A stretch of DNA of 64,000 nucleotides, from the NCBI RefSeq assembly GCF_019396325.1, contig NZ_JAHKRO010000009.1, forward strand, positions 101,837 through 165,836. Reading direction: 5' to 3'. This DNA is from Nonomuraea ceibae. Its GTDB lineage: Bacteria; Actinomycetota; Actinomycetes; Streptosporangiales; Streptosporangiaceae. Position numbers and translations under genes: made by a program. The notes under the pieces are model-generated. The model did no database searches. It had not been told where the DNA came from and was given only the letters and a program-made list of their open reading frames with translations. Below, one piece after another: positions 8,484-16,849 of the stretch (position 1 is the first letter of the stretch; each line of letters opens with the position of its first letter).

Positions 8484-11174
8484 GTGCCGAAGAGTGAAGT
8501 GACCCCCAGCCGACCCTGCCTGCTGCTGCTTGACGGGCATTCCCTGGCTTATCGCGCGTTCTACGCGCTGAAAGACGCCAACCTGATGACCACCGACGGT
8601 CAGCACACCGAGGCGGTCTACGGGTTCACCTCGATGCTGACCAACATCCTGCGTGACGAGCAGCCCACGCACGTGGCGGTGGCCTTCGACCGATCGGAGC
8701 CGACGTTCCGGCACGAGGAATACTCCGATTACAAGGCCAACCGCAGCGAGACGCCCGAAGACTTCCGCGGCCAGATGCAGCTCATCTACGAGCTGCTCGA
8801 CACGCTGCGCATCCCGCGCCTGTCCAAGGCCGGCTTCGAGGCCGACGACCTGATCGCCACGCTGGCCACCCGCGCCGGCGCCGAGGGCATGAGCGTGCTC
8901 ATCGTCACCGGCGACCGCGACGCGCTGCAGCTCGTCAACGACGACGTCACCGTGCTCATGACCCGCCGCGGCATCAGCGACATGACGCGCTTCACGCCGG
9001 AGGCCGTCCAGGAGAAGTACGGCCTCACCCCGGTGCAGTATCCCGACTTCGCGGCGCTGCGCGGCGACCCGTCCGACAACCTGCTCAGCATCCCCGGCGT
9101 CGGCGAGAAGACCGCGGCCAAGTGGGTGCGCGAGTTCGGCTCGCTGACCGAGCTCGTCGACCGGGTCGACGAGGTCAAGGGCAAGGTCGGCGACAAGCTG
9201 CGCGAGCACGTCGCCCAGGTGCTGATGAACCGGCGGCTCACCGAGCTGCTGCGCGACGTCCCCCTGGAGGCCGAGCTGTCCGACCTCAAGCAGGGCGCCT
9301 GGGAGCGCGAAGAGGTCAACAAGCTGTTCGACACCCTGCAGATCCGCGGCGAGCTGCGCGAGCGCGTCTTCAAGACCCTCGGCACCGGCGAGCAGGAGCC
9401 CGACCAGGGCTTCGAGGTCGAGACCGTGATCCTCGGCCCCGACCGGGTGGCCGGCTGGCTGTCGGCGCTGCCCGAGGGCCGCGCCGGCGTGGCGTTCAAG
9501 GGCGTCTACGGCAGCGGCACCGGCCGCGTCGACGCCATCGCCATCGCCTCCCCCGACGGCACCGCCGCGCACATCGACCCGGTCAAGCTGACCGAGGCCG
9601 ACGAGGCCGCGCTGCGCGCCTACCTGGCCGACCCCGGCAGGCCCAAGGCCGTCCACGACGCCAAGGGCCCGATCCTGGCGCTGTGGGCGCAGGGCATGGA
9701 GCTGCGCGGCCTGTCGTGCGACACCGCGCTGGCGGCCTACCTGGCGATGCCGGGGCAGCGCACGTTCGCGCTCGAGGACCTCGCCCGCCGCTACCTCAAC
9801 CGCGACCTGCGCGCCGAGGAGGAGTCCGACGGCCAGGCCGCCCTGTTCGGCGACGACGAGGACGCCCCCGCCAAGGACCTGGCCCTGCGCGCCCACGCGG
9901 TGCGCGAGCTGGCCGACGCCCTGGAGGGCTTCCTCGCCGGGCGCGGCGGCACCCAGCTCCTCAGCGACGTCGAGCTGCCGCTGCTGACCGTGCTGGCCGA
10001 GATGGAGCGCGCCGGCATCGCCGTCGACAGCGAATACTTCGCCGGCCTGGAGGCCGAGTTCGGCGCCGCCGTCAAGCACGCGGTCGAGGAGGCCCACCGC
10101 TCCGTCGGCGAGCAGTTCAACCTCGGCTCGCCCAAGCAGCTGCAGGAGGTGCTGTTCGTCAAGCTCGGCCTGCCCAAGACCAAGAAGATCAAGACCGGCT
10201 ACAGCACCGACGCCGACCAGCTCGCCTGGCTCGTCACCCAGACCGAGCACGAGCTGCCGACGATCATGCTGCGCCACCGCGACCAGACCAAGCTGCGCAC
10301 CACGGTCGAGGGCCTGATCAAGGAGATCGGCGACGACGGCCGCATCCACACCACCTTCAACCAGATCATCGCCGCCACCGGCCGCCTGTCGTCGGAGAAG
10401 CCCAACCTGCAGAACATCCCCATCCGCACCGCCGAAGGCCGCCGCATCCGGCAGGGCTTCGTCGTGGGCGAGGGCTACGAGACGCTGCTCACCGCCGACT
10501 ACAGCCAGATCGAGCTGCGCATCATGGCCCACCTGTCGGGCGACGAGTCGCTGATCGCCGCGTTCGAGTCGGGCCACGACTTCCACCAGGCCACCGCCGC
10601 CCGCGTCTTCGACCTGCCGCCCGAGCAGATCGACGGCGAGCTGCGGGCCCGCATCAAGGCGATGAACTACGGCCTCGCCTACGGATTGTCCGACTTCGGG
10701 CTGGCGGGCCAGCTCAACATCCCGGTCGCCGAGGCGCGGGCCCTGAAGGAGGAATACTTCGAGGAGTTCGGCGGCGTGCGTGACTTCCTGCACGACATCG
10801 TCCGCCAGGCGCGCACCAACGGCTACACCGAGACCATGATGGGCCGCCGCCGCTACCTGCCCGACCTCACCAGCGACAACCGCCAGCGCCGCGAGATGGC
10901 CGAGCGGATGGCGCTCAACGCCCCCATCCAGGGGTCGGCGGCCGACATCATCAAGGTCGCCATGCTGCACGTCCGCCAGGCGCTGGCCGAGGAGGGGCTG
11001 GGCTCGCGCATGCTCCTCCAGGTGCACGACGAGCTCGTCTTCGAGGTGGCCCCGGGCGAGCTGGAGATGCTGCGGCAGCTCGTGAGCGACCAGATGAACG
11101 CCGCCTACCAGCTCCGGGTCCCCCTGGAGGTCTCCGTCGGCATCGGCCGCACCTGGGAAGACGCCGGCCACTAA
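8484..11174 (+). CDS. polA: DNA polymerase I (proofreading domain inactive)
   Basis: 896 residues from a GTG. N-terminal 5'-3' exonuclease/flap domain (residues ~12-300): LLLLDGHSLAYRAFYAL, FEADDLIATLA, VTGDRDALQLV. The central 3'-5' exonuclease-like region (~310-490) has no DxE metal motif: where a catalytic DTE would stand the sequence reads GVAFKGVYGSG, so proofreading is presumably absent. Polymerase domain: motif A DYSQIELRIMAHLSG (~672), motif B RIKAMNYGLAYG, motif C QVHDELVFEV (~848). Functions in Okazaki fragment maturation and excision repair, in keeping with uvrB 22 kb away. Followed by a strong hairpin. Confidence 0.97.
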   Translation: MPKSEVTPSRPCLLLLDGHSLAYRAFYALKDANLMTTDGQHTEAVYGFTSMLTNILRDEQPTHVAVAFDRSEPTFRHEEYSDYKANRSETPEDFRGQMQLIYELLDTLRIPRLSKAGFEADDLIATLATRAGAEGMSVLIVTGDRDALQLVNDDVTVLMTRRGISDMTRFTPEAVQEKYGLTPVQYPDFAALRGDPSDNLLSIPGVGEKTAAKWVREFGSLTELVDRVDEVKGKVGDKLREHVAQVLMNRRLTELLRDVPLEAELSDLKQGAWEREEVNKLFDTLQIRGELRERVFKTLGTGEQEPDQGFEVETVILGPDRVAGWLSALPEGRAGVAFKGVYGSGTGRVDAIAIASPDGTAAHIDPVKLTEADEAALRAYLADPGRPKAVHDAKGPILALWAQGMELRGLSCDTALAAYLAMPGQRTFALEDLARRYLNRDLRAEEESDGQAALFGDDEDAPAKDLALRAHAVRELADALEGFLAGRGGTQLLSDVELPLLTVLAEMERAGIAVDSEYFAGLEAEFGAAVKHAVEEAHRSVGEQFNLGSPKQLQEVLFVKLGLPKTKKIKTGYSTDADQLAWLVTQTEHELPTIMLRHRDQTKLRTTVEGLIKEIGDDGRIHTTFNQIIAATGRLSSEKPNLQNIPIRTAEGRRIRQGFVVGEGYETLLTADYSQIELRIMAHLSGDESLIAAFESGHDFHQATAARVFDLPPEQIDGELRARIKAMNYGLAYGLSDFGLAGQLNIPVAEARALKEEYFEEFGGVRDFLHDIVRQARTNGYTETMMGRRRYLPDLTSDNRQRREMAERMALNAPIQGSAADIIKVAMLHVRQALAEEGLGSRMLLQVHDELVFEVAPGELEMLRQLVSDQMNAAYQLRVPLEVSVGIGRTWEDAGH

Positions 11175-11187
11175 CCCGCACCCAGCG

Positions 11188-11214
11188 GGAGGGCCCGCCC
11201 GGCGCGGGCCCTCC
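11188..11214 (+). terminator. polA terminator
   Basis: Perfect 11-bp stem GGAGGGCCCGC (11188-11198) / GCGGGCCCTCC (11204-11214) with a 5-nt loop, beginning 14 nt after the polA stop. No T-tract. Confidence 0.75.
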
Positions 11215-11678
11215 GCCCGGGGCGCGCCTTCCGCCCGGTGCAGGCCCCGTCCGGGGCAGGACCCGTCCTGGGTGGGCGGCCGCCTGCGGGGCCCGGCCCC
11301 GGCACGGCGTGGGCGCTCTGGGTGGCCGCCTGGCGCGGCCCCCGGGTGGCGCGCGCCCCTTCCAGGCCCTCTCCCCGGCTGATCTGGCCCTCGGCCGGCG
11401 TGCGGCCTCCAGGCGGGGCAGGCTCCTCCTGTCGTGCCGCCTCCCCGTACGGCGGGCCCCTCGGGGGCGGTCGGGGCCTCGGCGCGGTGGGGGCCCCTCT
11501 GGGGCGCGCTTGCGGGGGTGGTTGCCTTCGCGTGAGGGCGTCGGGGCAGGTGGTGCCGGGGTCCTGGGTGGGTTGCGGTAGGGGTGGGTTTCGTCCTGGT
11601 TCGGCGGGGCATGGCACTTTTTTCGTGATCCTTTGGATTACGCTGAGGGAAGCTTTCCCCGAGTGGCACAGGAGTTTT
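11215..11678. other. Very G+C-rich intergenic stretch between polA and the deacetylase gene
   Basis: Roughly 460 bases of Gly/Ala/Pro/Arg-coding low-complexity sequence, open in several frames on both strands simply because stop codons are rare. None of these frames has a recognisable protein, a ribosome site or a sensible codon pattern. The promoter of the deacetylase gene is probably in the less G+C-rich final ~70 bases (from about 11610). Confidence 0.5.
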
Positions 11679-12767
11679 GTGCAGTCCCTTACGCGGATCA
11701 TCGGCGTGACGAACGTCCTGGTCGTGGTCACGGCGATCGTCGGGCTCTGGCTGGTGCCCGGCGACCGGCCGGTGGCGGCCCCGCCCGCGCGGGCTCAGGA
11801 ACGGTCCATGGCGGCGCCGACGGGCCCGGCGGTCGGCGAGGTGGCCGAGCCGCCGGGCGTCGTGGCGACCCCCGAGTTCGCCAAGCAGGTCAAGGCCAAC
11901 GAGCTGGGCAAGGTCCCGGTGCTGATGTACCACCGGCTGGTCGGCAAGCGGCGCTCGTCGATCGACCGCACGCCGGCCCAGTTCAGGCAGGAGCTGGAGA
12001 AGCTCGCCAGGAAGGGGTACGTGCCGATCAGCGCGGCGGAGTTCGCGGCGGGCGACATCCGGGTGCCGGCCGGGAAGTTCCCGGTCGTGCTCACGTTCGA
12101 CGACGGCCATCCCAGCCATTTCGCGCTGGACGCCGCCGGGAAGCCCGCCCGGGACACGGCGGTGGGCATCCTGCTGGACGTGGCCGCGCGCCATCCGGGT
12201 TTCCGGCCGGTGGCCACGTTCTGGGTCAACCAGACGCCGTTCGGGCTGCGGAGCGAGCGGGAGCAGGAGGCGGCGGTGCGCTGGCTGACGGGCAACGGGT
12301 TCGAGGTGGCCAACCACACCTGGTCCCATCCGGACCTGCGCTCGCTCGGCACGAAGAAGGTGCGCAAGCAGATCGCCAGGCTCGACCGGATGCTGGGCCG
12401 GCTGGGCGTGGACAAGGTGACGACGCTGGCGCTGCCGTACGGGTCGATGCCGCGTTCGAAGAAGGCGGCCCGGCAGGGGGCGTGGGAGGGCACGCGTTAC
12501 GACTACGACGGGGTGTTCCTGGCCGGGGCCGAGCCGTCCGTTTCGCCGTACGCGAAAAAATTCGACAGGGGTGCGATCCAGCGGATCCAGAGCAACGGCA
12601 AGAAGGGCGAATGCCGCAAGTGGTGCTCGCAGTACTGGCTGGAATGGCTGGACAAGCACCCGGGCGAGCGTTATGTGTCCGACGGCGACCCGGAGCGCGT
12701 CTCCATCCCTCGTCGGCTTCGGGGTAATATCGAGGCAAAGCACAGGCCTCGGGTCAACGCTTACTAG
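11679..12767 (+). CDS. Membrane-anchored polysaccharide deacetylase (NodB domain)
   Basis: 362 residues. The GTG at 11679 is preceded by AGGAG and is followed by an N-terminal signal anchor (IIGVTNVLVVVTAIVGLWLV); a long upstream extension of the frame is low-complexity and rejected. The mature domain carries the CE4/NodB motifs: the VLMYHRL opening, VVLTFDDGHPSHF (catalytic Asp and metal Asp) around residue 135, and ANHTWSHPDL (metal His pair) around 215. Family members remove N-acetyl groups from peptidoglycan or surface polysaccharide outside the cell. The C-terminal part (NGKKGECRKWCSQYW) is not part of the core fold. Exact substrate unknown. Confidence 0.88.
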   Translation: MQSLTRIIGVTNVLVVVTAIVGLWLVPGDRPVAAPPARAQERSMAAPTGPAVGEVAEPPGVVATPEFAKQVKANELGKVPVLMYHRLVGKRRSSIDRTPAQFRQELEKLARKGYVPISAAEFAAGDIRVPAGKFPVVLTFDDGHPSHFALDAAGKPARDTAVGILLDVAARHPGFRPVATFWVNQTPFGLRSEREQEAAVRWLTGNGFEVANHTWSHPDLRSLGTKKVRKQIARLDRMLGRLGVDKVTTLALPYGSMPRSKKAARQGAWEGTRYDYDGVFLAGAEPSVSPYAKKFDRGAIQRIQSNGKKGECRKWCSQYWLEWLDKHPGERYVSDGDPERVSIPRRLRGNIEAKHRPRVNAY

Positions 12768-12790
12768 CCGCGGTGGATGTGCCGGTTGGA

Positions 12791-12819
12791 TTGACCCCGT
12801 GGCGATGGTCTCATATGCT
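12791..12819 (+). promoter_or_regulatory. Vegetative (sigma-70/HrdB-type) promoter for rpsA
   Basis: TTGACC (12791-12796), exactly 17 nt, then TATGCT (12814-12819). Transcription would start near 12826, giving a leader of about 140 nt before the rpsA ATG. Confidence 0.7.
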
Positions 12820-12968
12820 GATCGCTGCGCTGTGGGCTCGCGCGCGCCTCAGACGGAGCGGGCTCGCGCTCGGTCACGTCGATGTCGTAACTCCTCGGCT
12901 TGATGCGGAAGAGGGCCTGCCGCGCATCGCCACATCGACATCTGTCCGCGTTCGGAGCAATTCCACAC

Positions 12969-14450
12969 ATGACGTCCAGCACTGAGGCCACCTCGAGCAC
13001 CCCGCAGGTAGCGGTCAACGACATCGGGTCCGAGGAAGCCTTCCTCGCCGCGATCGACGAGACCATCAAGTACTTCAACGACGGCGACATCGTCGAGGGC
13101 ACCGTCGTCAAGGTCGATCGAGACGAGGTTCTTCTCGACATCGGCTACAAGACCGAGGGTGTCATCCCCTCGCGCGAGCTTTCGATCAAGCACGATGTCG
13201 ACCCTGCTGACGTCGTGGAGGTCGGCGAGCACGTCGAGGCCCTGGTTCTCCAGAAGGAGGACAAGGAGGGCCGCCTGATCCTGTCCAAGAAGCGTGCTCA
13301 GTACGAGCGCGCCTGGGGCACGATCGAGAAGATCAAGGACGAGGACGGCATCGTCACCGGCACCGTCATCGAGGTCGTCAAGGGTGGTCTCATCCTCGAC
13401 ATCGGCCTCCGTGGCTTCCTCCCGGCGTCCCTGGTCGAGATGCGCCGTGTCCGCGACCTGCAGCCGTACGTCGGCCGCGAGCTCGAAGCCAAGATCATCG
13501 AGCTCGACAAGAACCGCAACAACGTGGTTCTGTCGCGCCGCGCCTGGCTTGAGCAGACGCAGTCGGAAGTTCGCCAGACCTTCCTCAACACCCTCCAGAA
13601 GGGCCAGGTCCGCAAGGGCGTCGTGTCCTCGATCGTCAACTTCGGTGCCTTCGTGGACCTGGGTGGCGTCGACGGTCTGGTCCACGTGTCGGAGCTGTCC
13701 TGGAAGCACATCGACCACCCCTCCGAGGTTGTCGAGGTCGGCCAGGAGGTCACGGTCGAGGTCCTCGACGTCGACATGGAGCGCGAGCGCGTCTCCCTGT
13801 CGCTCAAGGCCACCCAGGAAGACCCGTGGCAGCAGTTCGCCCGCACCCACCAGATCGGCCAGGTCGTGCCGGGCCGCGTCACCAAGCTGGTGCCGTTCGG
13901 CGCGTTCGTCCGGGTCGAGGAGGGCATCGAGGGCCTGGTCCACATCTCCGAGCTGGCCGAGCGCCACGTGGAGATCCCGGAGCAGGTCGTCCAGGTCGGC
14001 GACGAGATCTTCGTGAAGATCATCGACATCGACCTCGACCGTCGCCGGATCAGCCTGTCCCTCAAGCAGGCCAACGAGGGCGTGGGCACCGAGGTCGAGT
14101 TCGACCCGACGCTCTACGGCATGGCGGCGACCTACGACGACCAGGGCAACTACATCTACCCCGAGGGCTTCGACCCGGAGACCGGGGAGTGGCTCGAGGG
14201 CTTCGACAAGCAGCGTGAGGAGTGGGAGCGGCAGTACGCCGAGGCCCAGCAGCGCTACGAGGCCCACCGCAAGCAGATCGAAGAGGCCCGCAAGGCCGAG
14301 GCCGAGGCCGGCGAAGCCGCTCCTTCGTCCTACAGCGGTGAGTCGCAGCCCCAGTCGAGCAGCTCCTCGTCCGCTCCGGCGGCCGGCGCTCTCGCCTCCG
14401 ACGAGGCTCTCGCGGCTCTGCGCGAGAAGCTCGCGGGCGGCCAGAGCTGA
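12969..14450 (+). CDS. rpsA: 30S ribosomal protein S1
   Basis: 493 residues, normal for actinobacterial S1. Four S1 (OB-fold) RNA-binding repeats are visible: GDIVEGTVVKVDRDEVLLDI, GIVTGTVIEVVKGGLILDI, GQVRKGVVSSIVNFGAFVDL and GQVVPGRVTKLVPFGAFVRV. A Glu/Gln-rich helix and a Ser/Ala/Gln-rich low-complexity tail follow. Binds mRNA on the small subunit and helps initiation. The ATG at 12969 gives the conserved start MTSSTEATS; an upstream in-frame ATG at 12900 lies in the leader and adds no recognisable protein. Flanked by its own promoter and a very strong terminator. Confidence 0.97.
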   Translation: MTSSTEATSSTPQVAVNDIGSEEAFLAAIDETIKYFNDGDIVEGTVVKVDRDEVLLDIGYKTEGVIPSRELSIKHDVDPADVVEVGEHVEALVLQKEDKEGRLILSKKRAQYERAWGTIEKIKDEDGIVTGTVIEVVKGGLILDIGLRGFLPASLVEMRRVRDLQPYVGRELEAKIIELDKNRNNVVLSRRAWLEQTQSEVRQTFLNTLQKGQVRKGVVSSIVNFGAFVDLGGVDGLVHVSELSWKHIDHPSEVVEVGQEVTVEVLDVDMERERVSLSLKATQEDPWQQFARTHQIGQVVPGRVTKLVPFGAFVRVEEGIEGLVHISELAERHVEIPEQVVQVGDEIFVKIIDIDLDRRRISLSLKQANEGVGTEVEFDPTLYGMAATYDDQGNYIYPEGFDPETGEWLEGFDKQREEWERQYAEAQQRYEAHRKQIEEARKAEAEAGEAAPSSYSGESQPQSSSSSSAPAAGALASDEALAALREKLAGGQS

Positions 14451-14469
14451 GCTAGCTGATCGCTGAACG

Positions 14470-14501
14470 AAGGCCCCGTACGGATCTCCGTACGGGGCCT
14501 T
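14470..14501 (+). terminator. rpsA terminator
   Basis: Perfect 14-bp stem, AAGGCCCCGTACGG (14470-14483) and its complement (14488-14501), ATCT tetraloop, followed by TCGTCATT. Starts 19 nt after the rpsA stop. Confidence 0.9.
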
Positions 14502-14602
14502 TCGTCATTCCCGGAACCGGACCGCCCGCGCCGGAAAACGGGCCTCCCGAAATGCCCCTATGCGGAAGCATCCTTTCCGCATGGGGCGACATCGTGGGCC
14601 CC

Positions 14603-15751
14603 ATGAACGACATCACGCCCTTCCGCGTTGACATCCCCCAAGCCGACCTTGACGACCTGCGTGACCGCCTGCGCCGCACCCGCTGGGCGCGGCAGCTTCC
14701 CGGTGGCGGATGGCGGCGCGGTGTCCCGGTGGACTACCTGCGGGAGCTGGCCGCGTACTGGGCCGACGGGTTCGACTGGCGGGCGCAGGAAGCCAGGCTG
14801 AACGCGTTCCCGCAGTTCACCACCGAGATCGACGGGCAGCGGGTGCACTTCCTGCACGTGCGCTCGCCCGAGCCCGGCGCGCTGCCGCTGATCCTCACGC
14901 ACAGCTGGCCCAGCTCGGTCGCCGAGTTCCTGGAGCTGGCCGGGCCGCTCGCCGACCCGCGCGCGCACGGCCTCGACCCGGCGGTGGCCTTCCACGTGGT
15001 GGCGCCCTCGCTGCCCGGCTTCGGCTTCTCGCCGTTCCCCGAGCCCGCCGACGAGCGGCCCTGGTCCGTCGCCCGGGTGGCCCGCGTCTGGGCCGAGCTC
15101 ATGGCCCGGCTCGGCTACGAGCGCTACGGCGCGCACGGCAACGACGCCGGCGCCCTGGTCACGCCGCAGCTCGCCGCGCTCGACAGCGAGCACGTGGCCG
15201 GCGCGCACATCACCGCCGGCCTCGGCATCCCCACCGGCGACCCGGCCGAGCTCGCCGGCGCGACCGAGGAGGAACGCGCCGAGCTGGAGGCGGCGACCGC
15301 CTGGATGGGCCAGGGCAGCGGCTACGGCCCCTACCTGGCGGCCCGCCCGCAGACGCTCGCGCACGGCTTCGCCGACTCGCCCGTGGCCCAGCTCGCCTAC
15401 CTGGTCGAGCGGTACAAGGAGTTCGACGGCTGGCCGGAGGAGACCCCCGCCGAGCCGATCCCGCGCGACCTGCTGCTCACCAACGCCTCCCTCTACTGGC
15501 TGACCGGCACCGGCGGCTCGTCGTCGTGGACCTACTACGAGGGCGCCGCAGGCCTGCCCGTCGACCAGACGGCCGTGCCCACCGGCGTGTCGCACGGCGG
15601 CCCGGCCGCCTTCGCGCGGATCGCCGGGCGCAAGAACACGCTCACCCACTGGGGCGGACGCCACAGCCCCAGCCACATGGTCGCCATGGCCGTCCCCGGC
15701 GACGTGGTGGCCGACCTCCGCGCCTTCTTCGGGAGCCTGCCGCTGAAGTAG
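14603..15751 (+). CDS. Epoxide hydrolase-like alpha/beta hydrolase
   Basis: 382 residues from the ATG at 14603 (MNDITPFRVDIPQADLDDLR). Residues 1-110 match the N-terminal EHN segment of microsomal-type epoxide hydrolases (LRDRLRRTRWARQLP). The alpha/beta hydrolase core follows: oxyanion strand THSWPSS (usually HGWPGS), nucleophile elbow YGAHGNDAGALV with Asp as nucleophile (usually GGDWG), C-terminal histidine region HWGGRHSPSHMVAMAVP (usually GGHFAA-E-P). All three motifs deviate from consensus, so the substrate range may differ. Expected to open epoxides with water. Sits alone between the rpsA terminator and an acetyltransferase gene. Confidence 0.85.
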   Translation: MNDITPFRVDIPQADLDDLRDRLRRTRWARQLPGGGWRRGVPVDYLRELAAYWADGFDWRAQEARLNAFPQFTTEIDGQRVHFLHVRSPEPGALPLILTHSWPSSVAEFLELAGPLADPRAHGLDPAVAFHVVAPSLPGFGFSPFPEPADERPWSVARVARVWAELMARLGYERYGAHGNDAGALVTPQLAALDSEHVAGAHITAGLGIPTGDPAELAGATEEERAELEAATAWMGQGSGYGPYLAARPQTLAHGFADSPVAQLAYLVERYKEFDGWPEETPAEPIPRDLLLTNASLYWLTGTGGSSSWTYYEGAAGLPVDQTAVPTGVSHGGPAAFARIAGRKNTLTHWGGRHSPSHMVAMAVPGDVVADLRAFFGSLPLK

Positions 15752-15760
15752 GGTGCTCGG

Positions 15761-16210
15761 ATGGACATCCAGCGGGCGGCGGGCGCGGACGCGGGCGAGA
15801 TCCTCACCCTCCAGCGGGCCGCGTACGTGAGCGAGGCCCAGCTCTACGGCGACCCGTACATCCCGCCGCTGGTGGAGTCCGTCGAGCAGGTCCGCAAGGC
15901 CATCGAGGCGGGGGTCGTGCTCAAGGCCGTCGAGTCCGGCCGCGTCGTCGGGTCGGTGCGCGGCACCCTGGCCGGGGCCACGTGCCTGGTCGGGCGGCTC
16001 GTGGTCGCCCCCGACCGGCAGGGCAGGGGCCTGGGCACCGCGCTGCTGGCCGCGCTGCACGAGCGGGTGCCGGAGGCCGAGGCGTTCGACCTGTTCACCG
16101 GCCACCTGTCGGAGTCCAACCTGAGGCTCTACCGCCGCCTGGGCTACCGCGAGACGCACCGCGAGCGGATGGACGACCACCTGACGCTGGTCCACCTGCG
16201 GCGCGGGTAG
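15761..16210 (+). CDS. GNAT-family N-acetyltransferase
   Basis: 149 residues. GNAT acetyl-CoA-binding motif A is clear: LVGRLVVAPDRQGRGLGTALLAALHE (V-x-P-x-x-R/Q-x-x-G-x-G/A), then the typical C-terminal FTGHLSESNLRLYRRLGYRET. Acceptor substrate unknown. Only 9 bases after the epoxide hydrolase-like gene and 9 before coaE, so these three may be cotranscribed. Confidence 0.9.
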   Translation: MDIQRAAGADAGEILTLQRAAYVSEAQLYGDPYIPPLVESVEQVRKAIEAGVVLKAVESGRVVGSVRGTLAGATCLVGRLVVAPDRQGRGLGTALLAALHERVPEAEAFDLFTGHLSESNLRLYRRLGYRETHRERMDDHLTLVHLRRG

Positions 16211-16219
16211 GCTGCGGGC

Positions 16220-16822
16220 GTGCTGAAGATCGGACTCACCGGCGGCATCGGGTCGGGCAAGAGCGAGGTGGCCAGGCGGCTGGCCGCCAGGGGCGCCGTG
16301 GTCATCGACGCCGACCGGATCGCCCGCGAGGTCGTCGAGCCGGGCACGCCCGGCCTGGCCCGGGTGGTGGCGGAGTTCGGCGACGGCGTGCTGCGGGCCG
16401 ACGGCTCGCTCGACCGGGAGAAGCTCGGCGGCATCGTCTTCGCCGACCCCGACCGGCTCGCCGCGCTCAACGCCATCGTCCACCCGCTGGTGGGGGAGCG
16501 GGTCGCCCGGCTGCAGGGCGAGGCCGACGACGACGCCATCGTCGTCTACGACGTGCCGCTCCTGGCGGAGAACAAGCTCGCCCCCATGTACGACGTCGTC
16601 ATCGTGGTCGACGCGGCCGACGACGTCCGGGTCGCCCGGCTGGCCGAGCACCGCGGCATGGCCGAGCACGACGCCAGGGCCCGCATCGCCGCCCAGGCCA
16701 CCCGTGACGAGCGCCTGGCCGTGGCCGACGTGGTGATCCCCAACGAGGCGGGCCTGGACGAGCTGGAGGCGCGCGTCGCCGAGGTGTGGGACGACCTCGT
16801 CAGGCGCGCCGCCCGCGCCTGA
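16220..16822 (+). CDS. coaE: Dephospho-CoA kinase
   Basis: 200 residues from a GTG. P-loop [18 protein letters not shown] (residues ~7-24), [12 protein letters not shown] (substrate-binding Asp), the lid segment and [11 protein letters not shown], a CoaE hallmark. Phosphorylates dephospho-CoA at the 3'-OH, the last step of coenzyme A synthesis. The rpsA-coaE-uvrB neighbourhood is conserved in actinomycetes; here it is interrupted by the accessory block that begins on the opposite strand right after it. Confidence 0.96.
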   Translation: MLKIGLTGGIGSGKSEVARRLAARGAVVIDADRIAREVVEPGTPGLARVVAEFGDGVLRADGSLDREKLGGIVFADPDRLAALNAIVHPLVGERVARLQGEADDDAIVVYDVPLLAENKLAPMYDVVIVVDAADDVRVARLAEHRGMAEHDARARIAAQATRDERLAVADVVIPNEAGLDELEARVAEVWDDLVRRAARA

Positions 16823-16849
16823 CCGGCCCGCGCTGCCACGGCGCCGCCG

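Noticed and set aside
11238..11678. N-terminal extension of the polysaccharide deacetylase frame
   Set aside because: The extension overlaps the polA terminator flank, is Gly/Ala/Pro/Arg low complexity and lacks a ribosome site; the start at 11679 gives a proper signal anchor.
8418..12743. 1441-residue open frame antisense to polA and the deacetylase gene
   Set aside because: Composition is Leu/Gly/Val/Asp/Arg low complexity typical of antisense frames in G+C-rich genes; polA on the other strand is fully supported by motifs.
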